Source: Planctomycetota bacterium | GTDB lineage: Bacteria > Planctomycetota > Planctomycetia > Planctomycetales > Planctomycetaceae | Assembly (NCBI GenBank): GCA_018242525.1 | Contig: JAFEBS010000003.1 | Location: 75,793 to 120,830, forward strand | Length of the DNA: 45,038 nt | Direction of reading: 5' to 3' | In this document: positions 29,140 through 35,915 of the stretch, one piece after another | Layout: every line of letters starts with the position of its first letter | Numbering within the stretch: position 1 is the stretch's first letter | Made by a program: the position numbers and the translations under genes | The notes under the pieces: generated by a model | Database searches by the model: none | The model's input: only the letters and a program-made list of their open reading frames with translations | What the model was told of the DNA's origin: nothing

Positions 29140-30102
29140 ATGTCACAGTCAGTCACAATCACAACCGGTGCCAGGCTACATTTCGGCCCGCTGGCTGCAT
29201 CCGGAACAACAGGCGGCAGATTCGGTGGAGTGGGGATGATGGTCTCCGCGCCGGGTTACGTCGTGTCCGCGCAATTCGCGTCCACGACGGAATTCCTGGG
29301 TGACGAATCCGTCTGCGCTCGCGCCTTCGAATTTGTCCAACGGATACAGTCAAAGCCTGGCTTTGACTGCCAACCAGTCCGGTTGGAGATTTCGAAGTTC
29401 ATTCCATCGCATGCCGGACTTGGCTCCGGAACTCAGTTGGGCCTGGCGGTTGCACGTGCCTTGAGCGAGCTATCGGGCGAACAGGATGTCCCGGTGGAAA
29501 TGCTGGCCCAAAGGGCAGGACGGGGATTGCGGTCCGCAATCGGATTGCACGGATTCGCTCAGGGAGGATTCCTGGTGGATGGCGGCCGCACTGGATCGGG
29601 TCAGCTGGGTACTCTCGTCGCACGCATCGAATTTCCTGAGGATTGGCGGTTGATCCTGATCACGCCTCCCAAAACTCAAGGACTGTCGGGCGAGGAAGAG
29701 CAGCATGCGTTCGCTTCGCAGCCTGCGATGCCCGATGCACTGACAGCCGAACTTTGCCGGATCGCACTGATGGACTGGCTGCCCGGTCTGATTGAAGCAG
29801 ACTTTTCTCGAGTGTCGGATGCGATGTACGAATTCGGACTGAATGTCGGTCGCTTTTTTGAACCGGTCCAGGGGGGAGTGTTTGCGCATCCCCGGATGAG
29901 TCTGCTGGCGGATGTGGTCCGGCGGCGCGGTTTCTCGGGCGTGGCTCAAACATCGTGGGGTCCTTCTACGTGTATTCTGTGCGATGGTGAGGCATCGGCC
30001 AGGCGTCTGATTGCCGATCTGGTGACGGATGGTCGCTGGGAGGGATGTGAGTTTCAGTTGGCGAAACCACTGAACCGCGGAGCCTGGATTCAACGGGATT
30101 GA
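29140..30102 (+). CDS. Beta-ribofuranosylaminobenzene 5'-phosphate synthase family (GHMP fold)
   Basis: This is a 320-aa GHMP-kinase-fold protein. The N-terminus (TGARLHFGPL) is diagnostic of the beta-RFAP synthase family. The phosphate-binding loop is PSHAGLGSGTQLGLAVARAL (about 89-108). The enzyme condenses PRPP with a benzoate derivative in the first committed step of tetrahydromethanopterin synthesis. Planctomycetes are among the few bacteria known to carry the H4MPT-linked one-carbon pathway. None of the other pathway genes (mch, fhc, mtd) is in this window, so the gene is isolated here. The start is the only ATG before the conserved block; no clear Shine-Dalgarno is seen. A bidirectional hairpin follows. 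Confidence 0.85.
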   Translation: MSQSVTITTGARLHFGPLAASGTTGGRFGGVGMMVSAPGYVVSAQFASTTEFLGDESVCARAFEFVQRIQSKPGFDCQPVRLEISKFIPSHAGLGSGTQLGLAVARALSELSGEQDVPVEMLAQRAGRGLRSAIGLHGFAQGGFLVDGGRTGSGQLGTLVARIEFPEDWRLILITPPKTQGLSGEEEQHAFASQPAMPDALTAELCRIALMDWLPGLIEADFSRVSDAMYEFGLNVGRFFEPVQGGVFAHPRMSLLADVVRRRGFSGVAQTSWGPSTCILCDGEASARRLIADLVTDGRWEGCEFQLAKPLNRGAWIQRD

Positions 30103-30161
30103 TCGTCGTTTAATGGCAGCCGCTCACCGTAGCGACCATGAGTTGTCAGAAGACAAATGAA

Positions 30162-30191
30162 CGAGCCCGGTTGAGGGTTCAACCGGGCTCG
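30162..30191. terminator. Bidirectional terminator hairpin
   Basis: A perfect 13-bp GC-rich stem (30162-30174 and 30179-30191) with a 4-nt loop lies between two convergent genes. On the minus strand it is followed by a T-rich tract (TTCATTTGTCTT), and on the plus strand by a weaker one. It probably ends both transcripts. Confidence 0.8.
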
Positions 30192-30222
30192 CTGTTGTTA
30201 CCAGATTTGTGACCAGACGGGA

Positions 30223-30576
30223 TCAGACGACCGTCGCGGCCGGTTCAACGTCCCACGTGAACAAGCGTGTAGCCAGATCTGCGATCGTGACAAAACCTTT
30301 GCGTCCACCGGCAGGCTCCAATTCGAAGCCCACGCTCCGCAATTGTTCGGCGTGTGGTGAATCATGAGCAATGAAGCCATCGTCCGGAATCGCACGCCAC
30401 CACTGCAGGTGCGGCCAGTCGCGCTGCACTGTTGTCAGGCAGGTCAACATGGTCCGGCCACCAGCGCCGGGTTTGAAACCGGCCCGAGTTGCCACTTCAG
30501 TGAAGGTTGCCACCTTGTCGATGCGCTTCAACTCCCACAGCACCTCCGCCACGTTCTCGGCACGAACAGATGCCAC
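30223..30576 (-). CDS. Alkyltransferase-like (MGMT C-terminal domain) protein without reactive Cys
   Basis: The protein is 117 aa with a GTG start and a strong AAGGAG Shine-Dalgarno 8 nt upstream. Residues about 10-90 match the winged-helix DNA-binding domain of O6-alkylguanine-DNA alkyltransferases: KVATFTEVATRAGF then GRTMLTCLTTVQRDWP. At the active-site loop, where MGMT has PCHR and most ATL proteins PWHR, it has QWWR (58-61), so alkyl transfer is impossible. ATL proteins bind O6-alkylguanine and hand it to nucleotide excision repair. The second Trp in place of His is unusual. It could also be a DNA-binding regulator. The C-terminal 25 residues are not in the classic domain. Confidence 0.72.
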   Translation of the reverse strand: MASVRAENVAEVLWELKRIDKVATFTEVATRAGFKPGAGGRTMLTCLTTVQRDWPHLQWWRAIPDDGFIAHDSPHAEQLRSVGFELEPAGGRKGFVTIADLATRLFTWDVEPAATVV

Positions 30577-30889
30577 AGTCCCAACTCCTTCCTATTTGCC
30601 TTGAAGTTCGACGACACGACGTAGAACAAGCGTCATGGAAACGGTCGGTCGTCAATCACCGCTCGGCAGGTAGTAAAACAACAGGCGGCGAAGATCGGTC
30701 GTCCTGACCCGGCCATCGCCGCAATACAGATTTGTTAAGTTCATGTTTAGACTACTCGAATTGGCAGGCCGGAACAACCCTTTGACCATGGCCTGATGAA
30801 GTCGCCAAAGATTTCGATATGCGGCAAAAACGGGTTTTTGACTTGACGAGATCCAACTCGGTTCGCGCACTTCCAAACGGTCCCGAGTC
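30577..30889. other. Intergenic region, 313 bp, with a tRNA-like relic
   Basis: No coding region is supported. The segment 30661-30672 (GCTCGGCAGGTA) matches the common tRNA D-arm GCTCAGCTGGTA at 10 of 12 positions. It is followed by a nested hairpin, GCGGCGA/TCGCCGC (30685-30691, 30716-30722) around GGTC/GACC (30697-30700, 30706-30709). There is no T-loop consensus and no acceptor stem, so this is at most a decayed tRNA or tRNA-like structure. The rest is AT-richer than its surroundings and shows nothing I recognise. Confidence 0.3.
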
Positions 30890-32251
30890 TTACCACTTCG
30901 TCGCAGCGGCCCGCTCAAGCGTGAAGACGGTTGTTCCGTTGCGGAACACCGTGACCGTGCCTGTTGACTGGCTGACCGTGATTGCCATGCAAAGCGTGTG
31001 CGCCGTGATGGCGGCAGCGGTTGTATGTCGAGCCCCCAATCCAGATGGCAGGCCGGGTGGTGCGGACTTGGGCATCAGATACGTTCCGGCGCTCAACACA
31101 GTCCCATCACCCTGGATGACAAACGCACCGTCAATCAGCGCGTACTCTTTCATGGTCTCGGCCAGACTGGGGTCCAGCACGTTGCGCAGGTTCTTCGAAT
31201 AACCGTGGAACGGATTCAGGACCAGTTGTTGAGCGTGCCTCAACACATTCCGGGCATCGCCGACAATGAACATGGTTCCCACCGGGTGAGCCTCGCGCCC
31301 CTCGGCGGCGATCTCGACGGCCAGCGACAGAATCCGCAGCATCACGGCTGGCCGCACCACGTCGACCCCGCGACGATTCTTTTCGGAAAGCATGGCGCGA
31401 AAGTGCGCTTCCGGCTTCGTAATCGAAATGCTGTCCAGGCGACGTCCATCGGCACCGGTGACGCATACCACACTGTGCTTCTCGTTCAGCAACCCCTGCG
31501 AGGCAGCCAGCAGCAGCCCCAGGTTGGAACGATCCAGACGAGACAGCGTGGCATGCAGTCCGTCGAACACGTGAGTATCATCGCGCTCGATCTCGAAATC
31601 TTCGCTGTGTTCAGTGGTGACAAGCAGCAGTCGCCCCTTCCAATTGGACAGAAGTTCCCAAGGCACTCCTTCCAAACGGTCGACCGCCAGCAACAACGCT
31701 TGCGCCCCGACCGATTCGACCAGTTGCATCGCTTGCTTGACCAGCATCTGAGTCAGCCGGGGAATGCTGGGGGCACGCTGTCGACGCTGGTCGGGCTGCA
31801 GCCCGGCTTTGGCCAGCAGCAGGACATCGATTGACCTCGAGTCCTTGGCTTCGATCAGTTGCGCACGGAACTCCTGCTGCTTCAGCAATTCCGCCAGCGC
31901 GGCCAGGACTTCCACATGCGTCTGCTGTAATTTGCGACCAATGACAAGCAGGACGATCAACTGGACTTTTTGTCCCGTGGGAACGCCATAGTCGACACCC
32001 TGCCGACTGCGCCCCATGACAACTCGAAAGTCGCCATCCCAATCGATGAAAGCGTGGGGCAGGGCAAAGTCGCTGGAGACCAGCGTCTGAGCGGCGGCTT
32101 CACGCTCTTCGATCGCCCCCAGGACTACATCCGACGCGATCCCCTCGTCTTCCCAGTTGGCAGCCTGGACCAGTGAACGGATCGCCGCCGGGCGCGACTT
32201 GGCTGTCATTTCCACGATGCGGATCGCACTGACAAGTTCGCCCAAGTCCAA
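30890..32251 (-). CDS. Diadenylate cyclase with N-terminal PTS EIIA domain
   Basis: The protein is 453 aa. The start is TTG, backed by a perfect GGAGG 7 nt upstream (32259-32263). Residues 1-145 match PTS_EIIA_2 (PtsN/fructose IIA): AIEEREAAAQTLVSSDFALPHA contains the phosphorylatable His66, then VVMGRSRQGVDYG and QLIVLLVIGR. Residues about 163-285 look like the pyruvate-kinase-C-like domain of archaeal DacZ. Residues about 305-445 are a DAC (DisA_N) domain with VGTMFIVGD, LNPFHGY, catalytic DGA at 374-376 and RHT at 408-410 (GLGARHTTAAAIT). It should make c-di-AMP from two ATP in the cytoplasm. No PTS genes are adjacent. The RRM gene lies 225 bp upstream on the same strand. The identity of the outer two domains is clear; the middle one is less certain. 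Confidence 0.88.
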   Translation of the reverse strand: MDLGELVSAIRIVEMTAKSRPAAIRSLVQAANWEDEGIASDVVLGAIEEREAAAQTLVSSDFALPHAFIDWDGDFRVVMGRSRQGVDYGVPTGQKVQLIVLLVIGRKLQQTHVEVLAALAELLKQQEFRAQLIEAKDSRSIDVLLLAKAGLQPDQRRQRAPSIPRLTQMLVKQAMQLVESVGAQALLLAVDRLEGVPWELLSNWKGRLLLVTTEHSEDFEIERDDTHVFDGLHATLSRLDRSNLGLLLAASQGLLNEKHSVVCVTGADGRRLDSISITKPEAHFRAMLSEKNRRGVDVVRPAVMLRILSLAVEIAAEGREAHPVGTMFIVGDARNVLRHAQQLVLNPFHGYSKNLRNVLDPSLAETMKEYALIDGAFVIQGDGTVLSAGTYLMPKSAPPGLPSGLGARHTTAAAITAHTLCMAITVSQSTGTVTVFRNGTTVFTLERAAATKW

Positions 32252-32476
32252 TTGGCCGCCTCCGCTCTCATCGAAGGAGTATCATTTCCGTCTGCAGACA
32301 AATCTGGCGCGCCCTGTGCTTATATTCCATGGCGCGCAGGGATCGCAACCAAGGATGCTCGATTCCCCGGAATGTTCGCGGAATTGCTCACCAGTTTCGC
32401 GGATCATCAACAATCACGCCCCGGAAGGTCGGGCAACCGGGGCGCGATTCAAATCGATCATTCAGGGCAGATCGGC

Positions 32477-32824
32477 TTAGTAGCGTCCGCCACCGCCGCC
32501 GCCGCCGCCAAATCCACCGCCACCGCCACCGTACCCACCCGTTCGGCGGGCGCCACCCCCACCCCCACCTGGTCCGCGTTCTTCACGCGGCCTGGCTTCA
32601 TTGACCGTCAGGGTTCGACCCTGAAATGGCGCGCCATTCATGGCTTCAATCGCGGTTTCGCCCCCATCCGACATTTCCACAAACCCGAAGCCGCGTGAGC
32701 GTCCAGTCTCACGATCCGATACCACCTGAGCACGCGTGACTGTCCCGTGAGTGGAAAACGCCTCCCGCAGGTCATCTGCGGTTGTGCTGTATGGCAGATT
32801 GCCGACGTACAGATTCTTCACCAT
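32477..32824 (-). CDS. RRM RNA-binding protein with Gly-rich tail
   Basis: This is a 115-aa protein with one RNA-recognition motif (about 1-80) and a Gly-rich tail ending in GGRY. RNP2 is LYVGNL (5-10) and RNP1 is RGFGFVEM (44-51), so the RNA-contact aromatic residues are intact. The tail has Arg-Gly-Gly and Tyr-Gly patches like cyanobacterial Rbp and plant glycine-rich RNA-binding proteins. AGGG sits 5 nt before the ATG; a frame opening 90 nt upstream is not protein-like. Such proteins bind single-stranded RNA, often in cold response. Its long leader has a palindrome and alternative hairpins, which suits post-transcriptional control. Confidence 0.92.
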   Translation of the reverse strand: MVKNLYVGNLPYSTTADDLREAFSTHGTVTRAQVVSDRETGRSRGFGFVEMSDGGETAIEAMNGAPFQGRTLTVNEARPREERGPGGGGGGARRTGGYGGGGGGFGGGGGGGGRY

Positions 32825-33174
32825 AATCACCCTTCGCGAGCCGAACGGCTCTCCACAAGACCCGATTGAAATGAACATGCCCGAATGGGCAAAGGAAGAA
32901 GGGACGAATCGCAAACCAGGCCATTTCGACGTTCAATTCCTGCCGACCGACATTTCCGCGACAAATGTCGCTCAGCCCTCTCAAAACCTCGACGCTGTCC
33001 GACGTGATGCATGCCGCCAGTCGGCAACCGCATCACAAGTTTCGCTTGTCATCTTCCTGCAAAGCCAGCCCGCACTGGCTCGCTGTATTATTTGTAACCA
33101 GCCGAAAAGAAAAAAACCACACAAAAGAAAACTGATCCGTACGTATGGAAGACGAGACGGAATGGGGAAATGGA
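32825..33174. other. Divergent intergenic region with structured leader, 350 bp
   Basis: For the RRM gene (minus strand) the leader holds a palindrome GAGCCG-AA-CGGCTC (32838-32851). About 125 nt from the start are two mutually exclusive hairpins: an 8-bp stem CGACATTT/AAATGTCG (32948-32955, 32963-32970) and a 6-bp stem GCGACA/TGTCGC (32958-32963, 32966-32971). Nearer tsaB there is a 6-bp hairpin at 33063-33080 and a TATTAT -10-like box at 33086-33091 without a clear -35. No ORF is supported. Confidence 0.45.
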
Positions 33175-33897
33175 ATGCTTGTCATCGGAATTGAAACGAG
33201 TGGTTTGAATGGCAGCGTCGCCCTGAATCGAGATGGCCAATGCCTGGAATCCCGCCGACTGGACCAGGCCGGACGACGACATGCACAATCACTCACCCTG
33301 GAACTGCGTCAATTACTGCGCGACCATCAGGCAACGCCCCAAGACGTTCAAGTGATCGCCGTCAGTCGGGGTCCGGGCAGTTTCACCGGCTTGCGCGTGG
33401 GGTTGGTCTGCGCAAAGACCTTTGCGTACGCCACGGGTTGCCAGTTCGTGGCGGTCGATACGTTGGCCGTCATCGCAGAAAACTGCCCGCCAGACATTAA
33501 CGACACATGGGTCGTTGAAGACGCGCAACGGGGTGATCTGTTCGCGGGGCGGTATCAGCGATCCTCCGAGAATCATTGGGAGCAGGTCAGTCCCGTCGTC
33601 GTCGTGGCGTCAGACAGCTGGCTGCCACAACGTACGAAACTCGAGACCGTTTGCGGACGCGGATTGTTGAGACATGACCACAGCGAATTGTCCTGCCGGT
33701 GCCTGGTCGAAGAAAGTTTCACCCGCCCCCGGGCCGAGGTCGCCGCATTTCTTGGGGAGCGTCGTCTGCTGACGACTCATCGCTCTGATGATCCCGATTT
33801 TGATTTTTGGAAGTCGATCCCGTTCTACATTCGGCCGAGTGCCGCCGAGGAGCAGCGTGACCGGGCGAGCCAATGCCGGGAGGCACCAAACGGATGA
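33175..33897 (+). CDS. tsaB: tRNA threonylcarbamoyladenosine biosynthesis protein TsaB
   Basis: The protein is 240 aa from the ATG at 33175, preferred to one 30 nt upstream because GGGGA lies 6 nt before it and MLVIGIETSG aligns with the family N-terminus. TsaB is a cytoplasmic ASKHA-fold partner of TsaD and TsaE needed to make t6A at position 37 of ANN-decoding tRNAs. The conserved loop RGPGSFTGLRVGL is at 65-77. The C-terminal part is variable, as usual. rimI and tsaD are not adjacent. Confidence 0.92.
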   Translation: MLVIGIETSGLNGSVALNRDGQCLESRRLDQAGRRHAQSLTLELRQLLRDHQATPQDVQVIAVSRGPGSFTGLRVGLVCAKTFAYATGCQFVAVDTLAVIAENCPPDINDTWVVEDAQRGDLFAGRYQRSSENHWEQVSPVVVVASDSWLPQRTKLETVCGRGLLRHDHSELSCRCLVEESFTRPRAEVAAFLGERRLLTTHRSDDPDFDFWKSIPFYIRPSAAEEQRDRASQCREAPNG

Positions 33898-33998
33898 GAC
33901 GTCGATCGTGTTGCTGCAAATAGATCGTAACTTTCGACCGGTTTTTACCACTTGATATTGTGGAGACGACCCGCGACCTGCCGAAAAATCGGAAGATG

Positions 33999-34028
33999 TT
34001 GATTTGTTCGGTGATTCCTGGGTACAAT
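33999..34028 (+). promoter_or_regulatory. Probable promoter of the third DUF1501 gene
   Basis: TTGATT (33999-34004), an 18-nt spacer and TACAAT (34023-34028) are close to the vegetative consensus and lie about 94 nt before the start codon. An A/T palindrome ATTTTTAAAAAT (34027-34038) overlaps the expected start point. Confidence 0.5.
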
Positions 34029-34121
34029 TTTTAAAAATGCAGTCCTCAACAGTTGCTGGATGTCTTGGCAAATAGCCAATGCATCACGCGAAACCGGGCC
34101 TCAAGAATTGCGGAGCATGCC

Positions 34122-35423
34122 ATGCTGACTTTCCTCGGGCAGAAGCGCGGGTTTTGTGACGGGGTTTCGCGGCGGGACTTCCTGCGAGTTGGCGGATTGG
34201 CTGCTGCCGGACTCAGTCTGCCCGATTTGCTGCGTGCCGAACAGGCCGCCGGGTCACGGGCCACAGGCAAGTCGATTATCAACATCTATCTTCCAGGTGG
34301 TCCAACTCACATGGACACCTTCGACCTGAAGCCCACGGCTGCGAAGGAGTTCCGTGGTGAGTTCATGCCGATTTCCACCAACGTTTCTGGCATGGAAATC
34401 TGTGAGTTGATGCCCCGATTGGCCAGCCGAGGCGACAAATTCTCGGTGATTCGCTCGATCTCGGGACTGCGTGACGAACATGCTCCCCAGCAAAGTGATT
34501 CCGGTTGGAGCGAATCGTCGTTGCGTAACATGGGTGGTCGACCCGGCATTGGGTCGGTCATGTCAAAGCTGTGGGGCCCGTCGCAGTCGACCAATCACGG
34601 GACCGCTCCAACGTTTGTTGACCTGACGGGCTGGACCAAGACAGGTTTCGTCGGCCAGATCAACGCGGGTTTCCGTCCCGACGGCGAGGGACGTCAGAAT
34701 CTGACCCTGAATCAGCAAATCAGCCTGAATCGCCTGGATGACCGCAAAGAACTGCTGACGGGCCTGGATCGCCTGCGTCGCGATGTCGACAGCCATGGAA
34801 TGCTGACTGCCATCGACAGTTTCACCGAACGAGCGGTCGGTATCGTCACGTCGGGTGACTTGGCCAAATCGCTGGACCTGCGGAACGAAGATCCGCGTCT
34901 GCTGAAACGATATGGCACCGAGAACGGCATGGGGAATGAGCGATTTGTCCTCGCTCGACGATTGGTTCAGGCGGGCGTCCGCTGCGTTGCCCTGTCCTGG
35001 GGCGGGTGGGACACACACGGCAACAACTTCGGGGAAATGCGCCGGCAACTGCCCCCGCTCGATCAGGCCTTGAGTGCCCTGATCGACGATCTGGAGGCCC
35101 ACAACCTGCTGGATCAAACGATGATCATGATGTCGGGTGAATTCGGCCGAACCCCGCGTATTAACGGCACTGCGGGCCGGGATCACTGGGCACGAGCCTC
35201 GTTCTTCTTCATCGCAGGCGGCGGACTCCGGCACGGTCAAATGATCGGCAAGACCAACCGCAACGGTGAAGAGCCGATCGAACGGCCAATTCACATCCAA
35301 AGTGTGTTCCACACGATCTACCATCAACTGGGAATCGACGCGAACACCACCACGCTGACCGACCCCAACGGACGGCCGCAGTTCCTGGCGGACAATCGCC
35401 AACTGATTACCGAACTGATTTGA
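34122..35423 (+). CDS. DUF1501 protein, Tat-exported (third copy)
   Basis: The protein is 433 aa from the ATG at 34122, fixed by GGAG 6 nt upstream. The Tat motif SRRDFL (Arg17-Arg18) precedes GGLAAAGLSLPDLL. DUF1501 signatures are IINIYLPGGPTHMDTFDLKP, SGEFGRTPRINGTAGRDHW and a C-terminal HTIYHQLGID. It differs from the other two copies in having no DUF1553 partner; instead a 66-aa membrane protein gene lies 24 bp downstream. It has its own promoter. It belongs to a distinct subgroup, in which GRDHW replaces GRDHH. Confidence 0.88.
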   Translation: MLTFLGQKRGFCDGVSRRDFLRVGGLAAAGLSLPDLLRAEQAAGSRATGKSIINIYLPGGPTHMDTFDLKPTAAKEFRGEFMPISTNVSGMEICELMPRLASRGDKFSVIRSISGLRDEHAPQQSDSGWSESSLRNMGGRPGIGSVMSKLWGPSQSTNHGTAPTFVDLTGWTKTGFVGQINAGFRPDGEGRQNLTLNQQISLNRLDDRKELLTGLDRLRRDVDSHGMLTAIDSFTERAVGIVTSGDLAKSLDLRNEDPRLLKRYGTENGMGNERFVLARRLVQAGVRCVALSWGGWDTHGNNFGEMRRQLPPLDQALSALIDDLEAHNLLDQTMIMMSGEFGRTPRINGTAGRDHWARASFFFIAGGGLRHGQMIGKTNRNGEEPIERPIHIQSVFHTIYHQLGIDANTTTLTDPNGRPQFLADNRQLITELI

Positions 35424-35447
35424 GGTTTTCACCCGGCGGAGCCAATC

Positions 35448-35648
35448 ATGCGTCATGAATTCCTGCAAATGGGGTTCAAATTGAGTGTGATTGCGTCCGC
35501 GGCAGCATTTGTCGCGTTGATTGGACTGTATGTCGCCGGGAAGCGAGAATCCCCGGAAACAGGACTGATGCTGTTCGGACTTGCAGAATGCACGATTGCG
35601 AGCATCGTGTTCTTCATCTTGGCACTTGCCACTGACGAAGGAACGTGA
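35448..35648 (+). CDS. Small two-span membrane protein
   Basis: This is a 66-aa protein with spans at about 11-30 and 39-61 (MLFGLAECTIASIVFFILAL) joined by a short polar loop (GKRESPET). GGAG is placed 6 nt before the ATG. The gene starts 24 bp after the DUF1501 stop and is probably co-transcribed. I recognise no family. The ribosome-binding site, the length and the clean hydrophobic pattern support a real gene. Confidence 0.6.
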   Translation: MRHEFLQMGFKLSVIASAAAFVALIGLYVAGKRESPETGLMLFGLAECTIASIVFFILALATDEGT

Positions 35649-35664
35649 TTCCACCAGGACCGGG

Positions 35665-35714
35665 TTTGCCCGCCAAAAGGGGGCTGACCGGTCTGCCCCC
35701 CTTGGGCGGGCAAA
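35665..35714. repeat. Long GC-rich hairpin repeat
   Basis: TTTGCCCGCC (35665-35674) pairs with GGCGGGCAAA (35705-35714), and GGGGGC (35679-35684) with GCCCCC (35695-35700), with small bulges. It follows the 66-aa protein gene by 16 nt. It may act as a terminator, but it resembles a palindromic repeat I believe is common in planctomycete intergenic DNA. The remaining bases to 35900 show nothing recognisable. Confidence 0.55.
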
Positions 35715-35915
35715 GCCATCGGGATCTCTTCCTAAATCCCCTCGGCGCAGAACTTCAGATTGCATGATTGGTGCCGTCAACGCATACTTATTCCGACAAT
35801 TCGTGGAATTTCAGGCGTTTGACGCAACCGACCCGTTGAGCCCTTTCCGGTGTTTACGTTTTGGGGTCATCGCTGATTGCGTTCACCCACGGTGGGATGC
35901 CGTACAAGGTGCCAA

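Noticed and set aside
27993..29162. 389-codon minus-strand frame opposite the Gfo/Idh/MocA gene
   Set aside because: It is antisense to a clear oxidoreductase; it has no recognisable domain and no credible ribosome-binding site.
30655..30725. Functional tRNA gene
   Set aside because: The T-loop consensus, acceptor stem and anticodon stem cannot be formed; only the D-arm resembles a tRNA.
34563..35780. 405-codon minus-strand frame
   Set aside because: It runs through the third DUF1501 gene, the 66-aa protein and the 35.7-kb repeat hairpin. Reading through a repeat is a sign of a chance frame.
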